A stretch of 64,000 bases of DNA from Clostridia bacterium (lineage in GTDB: Bacteria > Bacillota > Clostridia > Oscillospirales > Acutalibacteraceae), in contig JAFXBF010000004.1 of the NCBI GenBank assembly GCA_017516745.1, forward strand, positions 124,001-188,000, read 5' to 3'. The notes beneath the pieces were generated by a model. The model was not told where the DNA came from, ran no database searches, and saw nothing but the letters and a program-made list of their open reading frames with translations. Position numbers and translations under genes: made by a program. Shown one piece after another: positions 1 to 9,749 of this stretch. The stretch's first letter is position 1; each line of letters begins with the position of its first letter.

Positions 1-1088
1 GTGACACAGACTCCATCCAGTACGAGAACGACGACGTAATGCGCCCCGTTTACGGCGACGATTACGCAATTGCCTGCTGTGTTTCCGCTATGAGAGTGGG
101 CAAGGATATGCAGTTCTTCGGCGCAAGAGCCAATCTTGTAAAGCTGCTGCTTATGGCTCTCAACGGCGGTAAGGACGAAAAGAGCGGTATGCAGGTTGCT
201 CCCGCAGGCAGAAAGTTTGAGGGTGAATACCTCGACTACGAAACAGTGCTCGACCTTATGAACGAGTACCGTCCCTGGCTTGCAAAAACCTATGTCAAGG
301 CAATGAATATGATTCACTATATGCACGACAAGTACGCCTACGAAAAGGTGCAGATGGCTCTGCACGACACGGATGTACACCGCTATATGGCCTTCGGTGC
401 AGCAGGTCTCTCCGTCCTTGCTGACTCACTTTCGGCTATCAAGTACGCAAAGGTCAAGGTTATCCGTGACGAAACGGGACTTATTACGGACTTTGAAACA
501 ACGGGTGATTTCCCGAAATACGGCAACGACGATGACCGTGCAGATATGATTGCCAAGGAGCAGGTTGAGCTGTTCTTCAACGAGCTCAAGAAAATTCCGA
601 CCTACAGAAATGCGGAGCATACGCTCTCCATTCTCACAATCACATCAAACGTTGTTTACGGTAAAAAGACGGGTAACACACCCGACGGCAGACGTGCAGG
701 CGAGCCCTTTGCGCCCGGTGCAAACCCGATGCATGGCAGAGATGCTTCCGGTGCACTCGCTTCCCTCAACTCCGTTGCAAAGCTCAGCTATGACTGCTGT
801 AAGGACGGTATTTCAAACACCTTCTGCGTAATTCCGCAGGCACTCGGCGCTGACAACGAAACACGCTACGAAAACTTAAGCTCAATTATCGACGGCTATT
901 TCTCACAGAACGCACAGCACATCAATATCAATGTTTTCGACAGAGAAATGCTGATTGACGCTTCCGAGCACCCCGAAAAGTACCCCAACCTCACAATCCG
1001 TGTTTCGGGCTACGCAGTAAACTTCCATAAGCTCTCCAAAGAACAGCAAAGGGAAGTCATCGCAAGAACGTTCCACGGAGCAATGTAA
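1..1088 (+). CDS. pflB: Formate C-acetyltransferase (pyruvate formate-lyase), 3' part
   Basis: This is the C-terminal part of pyruvate formate-lyase, the cytoplasmic glycyl-radical enzyme that converts pyruvate and CoA to acetyl-CoA and formate. The frame is open from base 3, so the gene starts before the window; a 759-residue enzyme such as that of E. coli would be missing roughly its first 400 residues. The adjacent catalytic cysteines are seen in ACCVSAM just after the start of the visible part. The glycyl radical motif RVSGYAVNF lies near the C-terminus and is intact. Its activating enzyme follows about 170 bases downstream on the same strand. The identity is very secure; only the N-terminus is out of view. 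Confidence 0.97.
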   Translation, partial: DTDSIQYENDDVMRPVYGDDYAIACCVSAMRVGKDMQFFGARANLVKLLLMALNGGKDEKSGMQVAPAGRKFEGEYLDYETVLDLMNEYRPWLAKTYVKAMNMIHYMHDKYAYEKVQMALHDTDVHRYMAFGAAGLSVLADSLSAIKYAKVKVIRDETGLITDFETTGDFPKYGNDDDRADMIAKEQVELFFNELKKIPTYRNAEHTLSILTITSNVVYGKKTGNTPDGRRAGEPFAPGANPMHGRDASGALASLNSVAKLSYDCCKDGISNTFCVIPQALGADNETRYENLSSIIDGYFSQNAQHININVFDREMLIDASEHPEKYPNLTIRVSGYAVNFHKLSKEQQREVIARTFHGAM

Positions 1089-1093
1089 TTGAA

Positions 1094-1224
1094 GTTTGTT
1101 TTTGACAAACCTTTAATGAAAAATGAATAATGAAGCCGCTTGCGCTGATGAATAATGAATAATAAATGTAGAGTTTCGTCCACAATTATTCATTATTCAC
1201 TATTCATTATTCATCATTCATTTT
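1094..1224. repeat. Dispersed GAATAATGAAT repeat, copy A1, with stem-loop
   Basis: The stretch between pflB and pflA holds a stem-loop GTTTGT-TTTTG-ACAAAC (1094-1110) followed at once by TTAATGAAAAATGAATAATG and a CCGCTTGCGCTGATG core. It ends in ATTCATTATTCAT units complementary to the left end, so the whole element can fold into one long hairpin. A second copy lies at 57641-57765. No protein is encoded. It may also act as the pflB terminator. Confidence 0.75.
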
Positions 1225-1256
1225 CAACATTAAGTTGTAATTAGCAGGTGAATTAT

Positions 1257-1970
1257 ATGAATAGTTCCCTCAAAGGCAAGGTCCACTCCTTCCAAAGCCT
1301 CGGTGCGGTTGACGGGCCGGGGATACGGTTTGTTGTTTTTATGCAGGGCTGTCCCTACCGCTGCCCTTACTGCCACAACCCCGATACACGTCCGTTTTCG
1401 GGCGGTGAGGAATATACGGTTGAGGATATAGTCAAAAAAGCCGTGCGCTTCAAGAGCTATTTCGGCGAAAAGGGCGGCGTTACCGTTTCGGGCGGCGAGC
1501 CTCTTGCGCAGGCGGATTTTGTGGCAAAGCTTTTTGAAGAATTGCACAAGGTCGGCATAAACACCGCACTTGATACCGCAGGCTACCCCGTAAATGAAAG
1601 CGTAAAAAGCGTACTCAAACATACGGATACCATGCTTTGCGATATCAAATTCGCAAGCGAGGATGAATACAAAACATACATCGGTACTTCACTTGAAACA
1701 ACGCTTCGATTTATAGAGGAATGTAATAATTATAATACCGATATTATAATACGCCACGTTGTTGTTCCCGGTATGACCGATAGCGTTGAGAACATAAAGC
1801 AGATTGCAGCTCTTGCAAAGCGAGCAAAAAGCTTACAAAAAATCGAGCTTCTGCCGTTCAAAAAGCTCTGCGTGCAAAAATACAACGAGCTCGGGCTGGA
1901 CTTTCCGCTGAAAGACACACCCGAGTGTGACCGGAAAACAATAGAACGGTTAACAGAAACAGTAAGATAA
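1257..1970 (+). CDS. pflA: Pyruvate formate-lyase activating enzyme (radical SAM)
   Basis: This radical SAM enzyme makes the glycyl radical on pyruvate formate-lyase using S-adenosylmethionine and a [4Fe-4S] cluster. The cluster motif CPYRCPYC (CX3CX2C) lies about 35 residues in, after the typical DGPGIRFVVFMQGC stretch. TVSGGEPL is the conserved glycine-rich motif that binds SAM. The length of about 237 residues is normal for the family. The ATG at 1257 is preferred over the GTG at 1248 because AGGTG lies seven bases before it. The position after pflB fits the usual pair, although the repeat between them leaves co-transcription open. A strong terminator follows. Confidence 0.96.
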   Translation: MNSSLKGKVHSFQSLGAVDGPGIRFVVFMQGCPYRCPYCHNPDTRPFSGGEEYTVEDIVKKAVRFKSYFGEKGGVTVSGGEPLAQADFVAKLFEELHKVGINTALDTAGYPVNESVKSVLKHTDTMLCDIKFASEDEYKTYIGTSLETTLRFIEECNNYNTDIIIRHVVVPGMTDSVENIKQIAALAKRAKSLQKIELLPFKKLCVQKYNELGLDFPLKDTPECDRKTIERLTETVR

Positions 1971-2000
1971 TAAGCAAGTTAATACGCAAGATGAAGCAAG

Positions 2001-2036
2001 AGCCTGCACGGGTTGAATGTCCGTACAGGCTTTTTT
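2001..2036 (+). terminator. Rho-independent terminator of pflA
   Basis: The stem AGCCTGCACGG pairs with CCGTACAGGCT (one mismatch) around a nine-base loop and is followed by six T. It separates pflA from the convergent minus-strand gene ending at 2050. Confidence 0.9.
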
Positions 2037-2049
2037 GCTGGTGCTCAAA

Positions 2050-3348
2050 TCAGCTTTCGTTGATTATTGTTTCAAGAACGCTGTAAAACTTATCAAACTC
2101 CGTGCTTCTGCCTTCTACTCTGTAATGAATTCCGTTGTGCTCAAATTCGGCAATGCAGTAAAGGTAGAGAGAACCTGCGTGAACGGGCAACAGATAGAGC
2201 TTTGTTTCGATACCGTCAATCATAAATCCCTGCTTGCTGATTTCGTCCTGCGTGATATAAACACAGTCGTATTCGGCACCGATTTTTGAAACCTCAACAA
2301 ACAGAGTCATACCGCCGTAATAATGCCCGTTGTATTGAAAGCGGCACCAGTCGCTTACTATTTCGCCGTTTTTGCTGTAAATAATTTTATGTGTGCCGTT
2401 GTCGTAAAATTCCATTTTGTCGGAAGCGGAAAACGGTATTTTGGAAAAGTCCTTACCGAAATACTCAGCAGCTTCAGCGTTGCTCATTTCAACTTCCTCA
2501 TACTGTTCGGGCGGATAGTGGATATTCTCACCGTAAACGGCATCGTCTATTATCGTTGCCTTAAAATAGGCTTGAGCCGTTTTGTATTGCAAATAACCGC
2601 CTGCCTGATTTGATATAAAGTAAAACGCCTTTTCTCTGACAGTTTCTTTGGAAATTCCGTACCGTGCAAGCTCTTCGTCCGATGCATTGAGATACCATTT
2701 CGGTCCGAACGCTCTGCCGTTGTGAATAATTGCATTTTCAGCTGGAAAAACTCGGCTTATTTCCTTGAGATCGCCCGAATACAATGCGTCGATTTCCTCT
2801 GAAGAGAAAGTGTTTCTCTTTATAAAGTCTTCACTTTGTTCCATTTCAATATAACTGGCAATATGCTCACTGTTGATTTGCTCTATAACGCTTCGGGGTA
2901 TATCAAATTCTTTTATTGTTTTAACAAGCAACGGTACATATTCGGGGTCAGATTCACCGTATTTCGATGCTTGAAGAATAGGCTTGAATGATTCTGCCCA
3001 CTCGGTAAAATCAATGTTATGTGTATTTTCGATGTAGGTTATAAGCTCGCCCGTGACGCCGTACACCTTGTCGCTGTATGCGTTGAACCAGTCATATTCG
3101 TCGCCGCCCGAAGCAATCGGATTATTGGGGTCGGCAGGGGTGAGGGTCGGCTCAACCGTTGTTTCTTCGCCGTGGATGTCAAACGGCTGACTGCCCGAAA
3201 AGTAGTTTTTCCACAAGCCCAAGCCTGCAAACACAGCCAATACCGCACAGCATACGCCTGTCAATATCTTAATCTTCTTCCTTTTGCTTTTTATATGCTC
3301 ATCTCTTTTTTCGAGCACTCTGTTGGCAATTTCATCATAATTCCTCAT
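2050..3348 (-). CDS. Single-pass membrane protein, probable anti-sigma partner
   Basis: A 432-residue protein of no recognised enzyme family. The first 28 residues are charged (MRNYDEIANRVLEKRDEHIK, then a KRKK run), then comes one hydrophobic segment at about 28-47, then a long acidic region expected outside the cell. Its ATG overlaps the end of the upstream ECF sigma gene by 14 bases, so the two are translationally coupled. A short cytoplasmic tail, one membrane helix and an extracytoplasmic sensor is the usual plan of anti-sigma factors, and genes placed this way often have that job. There is no visible zinc-binding HXXXCXXC motif, so the regulatory role rests on position and topology only. 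Confidence 0.6.
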   Translation of the reverse strand: MRNYDEIANRVLEKRDEHIKSKRKKIKILTGVCCAVLAVFAGLGLWKNYFSGSQPFDIHGEETTVEPTLTPADPNNPIASGGDEYDWFNAYSDKVYGVTGELITYIENTHNIDFTEWAESFKPILQASKYGESDPEYVPLLVKTIKEFDIPRSVIEQINSEHIASYIEMEQSEDFIKRNTFSSEEIDALYSGDLKEISRVFPAENAIIHNGRAFGPKWYLNASDEELARYGISKETVREKAFYFISNQAGGYLQYKTAQAYFKATIIDDAVYGENIHYPPEQYEEVEMSNAEAAEYFGKDFSKIPFSASDKMEFYDNGTHKIIYSKNGEIVSDWCRFQYNGHYYGGMTLFVEVSKIGAEYDCVYITQDEISKQGFMIDGIETKLYLLPVHAGSLYLYCIAEFEHNGIHYRVEGRSTEFDKFYSVLETIINES

Positions 3349-3895
3349 AAACGAATCCCTCCTTTTTTAGCTTCGTTTTAAGTGAGGCTTTTGCCCTGTA
3401 AATCAGATTCTCCGTTTGCTTTTTGCTTCTTTTCATAATTTTTGCCGTCTGTGCATTGTCAAAGCCTTCAAAAAACACCAGATACAGCACCTGCGCATAT
3501 TCGGGCTTGAGTGATTTTATGCAGGCGTGCAACAGTATTCTCTGTTCTTCCTTCAGATAAAGCCTTTCAAGGTTTTCTTCTTCTTCTTCTTTAATTAAAT
3601 ATGTATATTCCTCTATAGACTTGTCGTCTGAACGGGCTTGCTTTCTGATATAATCAAGCGCCGCATTGCGCCCGATTGTGTATAGCCAGGTTTTAAAGCT
3701 GCTTTTCTTTTTGAAGTGAGGCTTTTTTACAGCAAGCTTGAAAAAAACCTCCTCCATAAGCTCTTCGGATGTGTGGATGTTGTGTGTAAAACTGTTGATG
3801 TACAGCATCAGTCCGTCACCGTATGTCCGCATAATATCGGAAAAGGCTGAATCGTCACCGTTCAGGTATCGCTCATAACTGTTGCCGCCGTTCAT
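3335..3895 (-). CDS. ECF-type RNA polymerase sigma factor
   Basis: A 186-residue sigma-70 family factor of the extracytoplasmic function type. Region 2 is seen at about residues 10-80, including SFKTWLYTIGRNAALDYIR, the usual region 2.4-like segment. Region 4 follows at about 120-180, with a helix-turn-helix (QTAKIMKRSKKQTENLIYRA). A stretch of acidic residues joins the two. The stop overlaps the start of the membrane protein downstream by 14 bases. Such pairs direct transcription in response to envelope signals; the signal here cannot be told from sequence. A good Shine-Dalgarno (AAAGGGGGA) precedes the ATG. Confidence 0.9.
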   Translation of the reverse strand: MNGGNSYERYLNGDDSAFSDIMRTYGDGLMLYINSFTHNIHTSEELMEEVFFKLAVKKPHFKKKSSFKTWLYTIGRNAALDYIRKQARSDDKSIEEYTYLIKEEEEENLERLYLKEEQRILLHACIKSLKPEYAQVLYLVFFEGFDNAQTAKIMKRSKKQTENLIYRAKASLKTKLKKEGFVYEEL

Positions 3896-3995
3896 ACAAA
3901 ATCCCCCTTTCTTTTCATATTAAAAGGCCTTTCATCTGTTTGACGTATAAACAGCCCGAAACACTCACCTTGTAAAATAATTATAACAACATACA

Positions 3996-4033
3996 TAAAA
4001 CAAAAAGCAGCCTTGCTAAAAACAAAGCTGCTT
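3996..4033 (-). terminator. Terminator of the ileS-valS operon
   Basis: On the minus strand AAGCAGC and GCTGCTT form a stem around a loop of about 15 bases, followed by TTTGTTTT. It lies just past the valS stop. Confidence 0.8.
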
Positions 4034-4043
4034 TAATGATTAT

Positions 4044-6425
4044 TTACAGAATTTCAAACTCAACCTTCTGTGCGTGGCAGCAGGCGACGATATCGCCGAG
4101 AGTCTTATCGAAATCTTCTTTGAACTTTTCGGGGGTTTTGATGGTCATTGAGTCGATATCTGCCTTCATGGAGATATTGTTTTCGCTCTTGTACTTTCTG
4201 ACCTCGGAAACAGCGTCCTTTACAAGCTCGCCGAATTCAAGGCTTTCTGCATCGTCCTCGCCGTCAACCTTCCAGAAGTTGAGGTGAAGGCTCTCGATGC
4301 CTTCCTTGTCCTTGAAAGCGTCCTGATAAATGAACTCTGTCATGTGCGGTACGAAGATGCCGTACATCTTGAGGATGTTGAGCAGGCAGTAGTAAATTGC
4401 GTACTGACCGCTTCTGCGTGCCTCGTAGCCGTGTACCTCGGGCTGATAGAGCCTCTCCTTGCTGATTTCTACGTAGTAGTCGCAGAAATCCTTCCAGAAG
4501 AAGTCGTCAATCTCGTGTCTTGCGGAGCCGATTTCGTACTCGTCAAGCAGCTTTATGCAGCGGCGCATAGTCTGCTTGCAGCGCTCGACAATCCACTTGT
4601 CAACGGGCAGAAGCTCTTCGGGAGCATCTTCCTTGCTGTAGTCCTCAAGGTGAGTGAGTGTGAACTTGGAAGCATTCCAGAGCTTTGTAAGGAAGCGGTT
4701 TGCAATCTTAAGCTCGTCGTCGGAGAAGTATGTGTCCGTGCCAAGCTTGGTGTTTGCTGCCCAGTAACGGATGCAGTCTGCGCCGAACTCTTCAACAAGC
4801 TGTGCAGGTGACTTGACAGCATTGCCCTTGGATTTACTGATCTTTTCGCCCTTCTTTGCAAGAACGAAGCCGCAGACCATAATATCCTGCCACGGAATGT
4901 TGCCTGTATGGTACATACTCTTTGCAATTGTATAGAAAGCCCATGTTCTGATGATTTCGTGAGCCTGTGTTCTCATTGTCATCGGGGCAAGCTTGTCGGA
5001 AAGGTCTGTGCCGTCGGGCTCTTCCCAGTGTGCGTTAATCTGGGGTGTCATTGAAGACGTTGCCCATGTGTCGAGAACGGAGGATTCGGGAATCCACTCG
5101 TTGCAGCCGCATTCGCAGGTTGCCTCGGGAGTGAATTCGAGCGGGTTTACGGGGAGTATGCTCTCATCTGCAAACATAGGCTTGCCGCACTTCTTACAGT
5201 ACCATACCGGGAACGGAACGCCGAAGTAGCGCTGACGGGAAATACACCAGTCCCACTTGAGGTTTTCAACCCATACATCATAACGGCTCTTCATAAATGT
5301 GGGGTACCAGTTGATTTTCTTACCGGCCTCAACAAAGAGCTCCTTGTGGGAAAGAATGTCGATATACCACTGGCGTGAGGGGAGAATTTCAATCGGCTTG
5401 CCGCAGCGCTCGTGTGTCTGAACGGGGTGAACAATGTCCTCTACCTTTTCAAGCAGACCCTGCTCCTCCATCATTCTGACAAGCTCTTTACGTGCGCCGT
5501 AAACGCTCATGCCTGCAACATAAGGAACGCTCTCGTCAATTCTGCCTTCGGTTGTGATAACCTTGCGGTAGGGGAGGTTGTGCTTCTCGCACCAGTCAAC
5601 GTCAGTCTGGTCGCCGTAGGTAGCGCACATAACAACGCCTGTGCCCTTTTCAAGGCTTACGATTTCATCGGTAAGAATCGGAACTTCATAGTTGAATACG
5701 GGAACGACAGCCTTCTTGCCGACATATTCCTTGTATCTTTCATCCTCAGGGTTGACGAAAAGGCAGACTACGCCGTAAAGCAGCTCGGGACGGGTTGTTG
5801 CAACCGTAAGGGGCTTGCCGTCAACCATAAAGTAGATGTAGTTGAAGGTTGATTTGATGTCTGCGCTGTCAAGCTCAGCCTGTGCAATTGAGGTCTGGCA
5901 CTCTGTACACCAGAGAACGGGAGACTCCTTGACGTAAGCCTTACCTTCCTTTGCAAGACGGATAAATGACTTCTGTGAAATACGGCGGCTACGCTCGTCG
6001 ATTGTTTCGTAGCGGAGATTCCAGTCAACGGAGAAGCCGAGTGATTTCCAGAGGTTTGTAAACTCGTCAACATACTTTGCCGTGGTGCTCATACACTTTG
6101 TGTAAAGCTCCTCACGGGAGAGATCCTTTGCCTTTATGCCCTCTTCCTTTTCAACAAGACGCTCGGTCGGCAGACCGTTATCGTCAAAGCCGAAGGGATA
6201 GAAAACATTGTAGCCCATAAATTTGCGGTAACGGGCAACCATCTCCGCCTGGGTGTAGGAGAAGATGTGACCGATGTGAAGTGAACCGCTGACCGTGGGG
6301 GGCGGAGTGTCGATAGAATAAATCTGATTGGGGCTTGTCGGGTCAAAGCGGTAAACGTCTTTATCTGCCCAGAGCTTCTGAACTGATTTTTCAGCCGCTC
6401 TGAAATCATACTTTTTTTCCAGCAT
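4044..6425 (-). CDS. valS: Valine--tRNA ligase, archaeal-type
   Basis: A class I aminoacyl-tRNA synthetase that charges tRNA-Val. The HIGH signature is LHIGH in SGSLHIGHIFSYTQAEMV, and the KMSKS loop is KISKSKGN. The editing domain lies between about residues 190 and 330 and includes VATTRPELL. The length of 793 residues is shorter than typical bacterial ValS (about 880-950), and the C-terminal coiled-coil arm is missing. GFDDNGLPTER is characteristic of the archaeal/Rickettsia-type branch. The start codon shares one base with the ileS stop (TAATG), so the two are translationally coupled. The assignment to Val rather than Ile rests on whole-sequence resemblance and on having a separate IleS next door. 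Confidence 0.93.
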   Translation of the reverse strand: MLEKKYDFRAAEKSVQKLWADKDVYRFDPTSPNQIYSIDTPPPTVSGSLHIGHIFSYTQAEMVARYRKFMGYNVFYPFGFDDNGLPTERLVEKEEGIKAKDLSREELYTKCMSTTAKYVDEFTNLWKSLGFSVDWNLRYETIDERSRRISQKSFIRLAKEGKAYVKESPVLWCTECQTSIAQAELDSADIKSTFNYIYFMVDGKPLTVATTRPELLYGVVCLFVNPEDERYKEYVGKKAVVPVFNYEVPILTDEIVSLEKGTGVVMCATYGDQTDVDWCEKHNLPYRKVITTEGRIDESVPYVAGMSVYGARKELVRMMEEQGLLEKVEDIVHPVQTHERCGKPIEILPSRQWYIDILSHKELFVEAGKKINWYPTFMKSRYDVWVENLKWDWCISRQRYFGVPFPVWYCKKCGKPMFADESILPVNPLEFTPEATCECGCNEWIPESSVLDTWATSSMTPQINAHWEEPDGTDLSDKLAPMTMRTQAHEIIRTWAFYTIAKSMYHTGNIPWQDIMVCGFVLAKKGEKISKSKGNAVKSPAQLVEEFGADCIRYWAANTKLGTDTYFSDDELKIANRFLTKLWNASKFTLTHLEDYSKEDAPEELLPVDKWIVERCKQTMRRCIKLLDEYEIGSARHEIDDFFWKDFCDYYVEISKERLYQPEVHGYEARRSGQYAIYYCLLNILKMYGIFVPHMTEFIYQDAFKDKEGIESLHLNFWKVDGEDDAESLEFGELVKDAVSEVRKYKSENNISMKADIDSMTIKTPEKFKEDFDKTLGDIVACCHAQKVEFEIL

Positions 6426-9400
6426 TATTTCTGCACCTTTCTAACTGTGATTACGACATTCTTGCCGTTGATATCAAGCTCTTCGCCTTCAACAGAGTCT
6501 GCACGGACGATTTCGTCTGCAAGAAGCTCCTTGGAAACAGCCTCAACGCTCGGAGCAAGAAGCTGCTCAAATTCATCGTCACTTGCGTATGTGATAACGA
6601 TTCTGTCCATAACCTCGAAGCCGGAGGACTTGCGCATATTCTGTACCTTGGAAACGAACTCACGGGCGTAGCCCTTCTGAATAAGCTCGGGTGTGAGGAC
6701 TGTGTCAAGAATGACGGTGATGTTTCTGTCTGCCGCAGACATGAAGCCCTCTTTGTAGCCTGTGCTGATAAGAAGGTCGTCCATTGTGAATTCAACGTCT
6801 GTGCCGCCCAGATTTGTCTTGTGGCTGCCGTTAGCCTCAATATCGTCAATTACGCTGTCGCCGTCAACTGTTGCAAAATACTCACGGATAGCGTTTAGCA
6901 CCTTGCCGTACTTCGGGCCGAGTGTCTTGAGCTGGGGCTTGATTGAGTGAGAGATGAAGCCCTTTGTGGAGCTTACCTGCTCTGCCTTTTCAACGTTGAG
7001 CTCTTCTGCAATGATGGAGAGCATTTCCTCGTTGAAGTGTGCGTCCTCACCCTCTACGCAGACGAGAAGGCGTGAAAGCGGCTGACGGATTTTGAGGTTT
7101 GCAAGGTTTCTTGCGTTTCTTGCAATACCGACCGAATCGTAAACGAGCTTCATATCACGCTCAAGAGCTTCGTCAATGTAGCTCTCGTCGCAAACGGGAT
7201 AATCGCACATATGGATGCTGATGGGAGCATCGGGATTGTTCTTGCGGACAAGGCTCTGGTAAATTGTTTCCGTTGCAAACGGTACAAAGGGAGCAGCAAG
7301 TCTGATAAGGCTATCAAGAACAGTGTAGAGTGTCATATAAGCGGCAATCTTGTCCTCGGTAAGCTCGCTCATCCAGAAACGGCGGCGGCAGCGGCGGACA
7401 TACCAGTTGCTCATAAGGTCAACGAAGCTTACAAGCTCTCTTGCAGCCTCTGTGATGTGGTAGCCCTCAAGCTCTGTGTCAACCTTCTTGATTACGGAGT
7501 TGAGCAGGCCGAGAATCCACTTGTCCATCATTGTAAGCTTGCAGTCAGCGAGCTTGTAGCTGTTGGGGTTGAAGTTATCAATACCCGAATAGAGGTTGTA
7601 GAAGTGGAAGGTGTTCCACATTGTGCCCATAAAGCGGCGCTGATGCTCGTTGATTGCATCGCCGTCGAAGTTTGTGGAAATCCAAGGGGCAGAGGAAACG
7701 TAGAAATACCAGCGGATAGCGTCTGCACCGTGCTTGTCCATAACCTCCCACGGGTCAACAACGTTGCCCTTGTGCTTGGACATCTTGATGCCGTCCTTGT
7801 CGTTGACAAGACCGAGCGCTACGCAGTTTTTATAGGGGGATTTACCGAAGATAGCGGTTGAAATAGCCTGAAGAGAGTAGAACCAGCCACGTGTCTGGTC
7901 GCTGCCCTCGCTGATGAAATCAGCCGGGAACTGCTTTTCAAACAGGTCTTTATTCTCAAAGGGATAGTGCTGCTGTGCAAAGGGCATTGCGCCTGAGTCA
8001 AACCAGCAGTCAATAACCTCGGGTACTCTGTGCATTGTGCCGCCGCATTCGCACTCGAAGGTAAGCGGATCAACGCTGGGCTTGTGAAGGTCGATATCTG
8101 CAGGTGCGCCTGTGAGCTTGCTGAGCTCTTCAACGCTGCCGATTACGTGGTGCTTTTCGCACTTGTCGCAAACCCATACGGGAAGGGGAGTGCCCCAGTA
8201 ACGGTCACGGGAGATAGCCCAGTCGATAACGTTGCTGACGAAGTTGCCCATACGGCCGTCACGGTAGGTTTCGGGCAGCCAGTTGACGGAAGCGTTGTCG
8301 GCTGTAAGCTCGTCACGAAGTGTGCTCATTGCGATAAACCAGCTGGGCTTACCGTAGTAAAGCAGGGGACTGTCGCAGCGCCAGCAGTAGGGGTACTGGT
8401 GTTCAATGGTCTGTACCTTGAAAAGTGAGCCCTCGTTGCTTAAGCGTGTAATGATATCGGGGTCGCAGTCCATAACGAAACGGCCTGCGTATTCTGTTGC
8501 AGCTTCGGGGAAGCAGCCACGCTCGTCAGCAAGCTGAACGAAGGGGAGCTTATACTTCTTCCCAACCTTGGAGTCGTCCTCACCGAAGGCGGGAGCAATG
8601 TGAACAATACCTGTACCGCTGTCGAGTGTTACGTAGCCGTCACAGGTTACAAACCATGCCTTGTCGTAGTACTTGTCCTTAACGTAGGGGAAGAGAGGCT
8701 CGTATTTTGTGTATTCAAGGTCCTTACCGATGTACTCGGCAACAACCTCGTACTTGCCCTCTTCAAACAGACCGCCAACAAGAGCCTTTGCAAGAATATA
8801 GCAGCCGTCCTCAGTCTTGATTTTAACATACTCTGCGTCGGGGTTTACGCAAAGAGCAACGTTTGAGGGAAGAGTCCACGGTGTGGTTGTCCAGGCGAGG
8901 AAGCAGGTGTCAGCCTCATCACGGAGTCTGAAACGAACGTATGCCGAACGGGTCTTGATGTTCTTGTAGCCCTGTGCAACCTCGTGAGAGGAAAGAGCTG
9001 TACCGCAGCGAGGGCAGTAGGGAACAATCTTGTGGCCGTGGTAGAGAAGCTCTTTTGCATCAAGCTGCTTGAATGCCCACCATACGGATTCGATGTACTT
9101 GTTATCGTAGGTGATATAGGGGTTTTCAAAATCAGCCCAGAAGCCGATTCTTTCGCTCATATCCTCCCACAGATCCTTATACTTCCAAACGCTCTTGCGG
9201 CACTTGTCGATAAAGGGAACGATGCCGTACTTTTCGATATCGGCCTTGCCGCTGAAGCCGAGCTCCTTTTCAACCTCAAGCTCAACGGGCAGACCGTGCG
9301 TGTCCCAGCCCGCCTTACGCTCGACGTGGTAACCCTTCATCGTGCGGTAACGGGGGATAAGGTCTTTGATTGAACGGGTGAGAATATGACCGACGTGAGG

Positions 9401-9559
9401 CACACCGTTTGCCGTGGGCGGTCCGTCGTAAAATGTGAACTCGGGCTTGCCCTCGTTCTTCTTTACGCTCTTTTCAAATACGTGGTTTTCTTTCCAGAAT
9501 TCACGCACTTCTTTTTCGCAGGCAGTAAAATTATACTGAGCGTCAACTTTGTCAAACAT
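6425..9559 (-). CDS. ileS: Isoleucine--tRNA ligase, long eukaryote-like type
   Basis: A 1044-residue class I synthetase that charges tRNA-Ile. HIGH is seen as HVGH in GVPHVGHILTRS, close to the N-terminus, and KMSKS as KMSKHKGN. AWTTTPWTLPSN marks the CP1 editing domain. The long C-terminal part and the start FTACEKEVREFWKENHVF belong to the IleS2 (eukaryote/archaeal-like) group, whose members are commonly naturally tolerant of mupirocin; tolerance here is inference. The ATG has AGGAG eight bases upstream. The operon starts about 50 bases upstream and carries no T-box leader. Confidence 0.95.
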   Translation of the reverse strand: MFDKVDAQYNFTACEKEVREFWKENHVFEKSVKKNEGKPEFTFYDGPPTANGVPHVGHILTRSIKDLIPRYRTMKGYHVERKAGWDTHGLPVELEVEKELGFSGKADIEKYGIVPFIDKCRKSVWKYKDLWEDMSERIGFWADFENPYITYDNKYIESVWWAFKQLDAKELLYHGHKIVPYCPRCGTALSSHEVAQGYKNIKTRSAYVRFRLRDEADTCFLAWTTTPWTLPSNVALCVNPDAEYVKIKTEDGCYILAKALVGGLFEEGKYEVVAEYIGKDLEYTKYEPLFPYVKDKYYDKAWFVTCDGYVTLDSGTGIVHIAPAFGEDDSKVGKKYKLPFVQLADERGCFPEAATEYAGRFVMDCDPDIITRLSNEGSLFKVQTIEHQYPYCWRCDSPLLYYGKPSWFIAMSTLRDELTADNASVNWLPETYRDGRMGNFVSNVIDWAISRDRYWGTPLPVWVCDKCEKHHVIGSVEELSKLTGAPADIDLHKPSVDPLTFECECGGTMHRVPEVIDCWFDSGAMPFAQQHYPFENKDLFEKQFPADFISEGSDQTRGWFYSLQAISTAIFGKSPYKNCVALGLVNDKDGIKMSKHKGNVVDPWEVMDKHGADAIRWYFYVSSAPWISTNFDGDAINEHQRRFMGTMWNTFHFYNLYSGIDNFNPNSYKLADCKLTMMDKWILGLLNSVIKKVDTELEGYHITEAARELVSFVDLMSNWYVRRCRRRFWMSELTEDKIAAYMTLYTVLDSLIRLAAPFVPFATETIYQSLVRKNNPDAPISIHMCDYPVCDESYIDEALERDMKLVYDSVGIARNARNLANLKIRQPLSRLLVCVEGEDAHFNEEMLSIIAEELNVEKAEQVSSTKGFISHSIKPQLKTLGPKYGKVLNAIREYFATVDGDSVIDDIEANGSHKTNLGGTDVEFTMDDLLISTGYKEGFMSAADRNITVILDTVLTPELIQKGYAREFVSKVQNMRKSSGFEVMDRIVITYASDDEFEQLLAPSVEAVSKELLADEIVRADSVEGEELDINGKNVVITVRKVQK

Positions 9560-9606
9560 AATACTATCTCCTAAAATATTTAAAGTATTATAAACATACG
9601 CATACT

Positions 9607-9635
9607 ATAATAACACTTGTGCAAATCGCAGTCAA
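9607..9635 (-). promoter_or_regulatory. Sigma-A promoter of ileS-valS
   Basis: On the minus strand TTGACT, a 17-base spacer, and TATTAT. The predicted start lies about 40 bases before ileS, leaving no room for a T-box. Confidence 0.75.
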
Positions 9636-9711
9636 GAATAAATTGAATTAAACATTTGGTTTTTGCCGTGCCTATTTTTGTAATTATTTACAATAGAATG
9701 CAAATCAAAAC

Positions 9712-9744
9712 AAAAATCCGCACAGAAACTGCTCTGTACGGATT
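9712..9744 (-). terminator. Terminator of the XRE regulator gene
   Basis: On the minus strand AATCCGTACAGA and TCTGTGCGGATT pair around a six-base loop, followed by TTTTTG. Confidence 0.85.
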
Positions 9745-9749
9745 AAAAG

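Noticed and set aside
6447-9373. Several long frames opposite ileS and valS (for example 7211-7861)
   Set aside because: They are antisense shadows caused by the codon bias of the real genes and have no recognisable motifs or start signals.
9560-9749. Possible T-box leader before ileS
   Set aside because: The promoter leaves only about 45 bases of leader, and no GGGTGG-ACCGCG-type antiterminator sequence is present.
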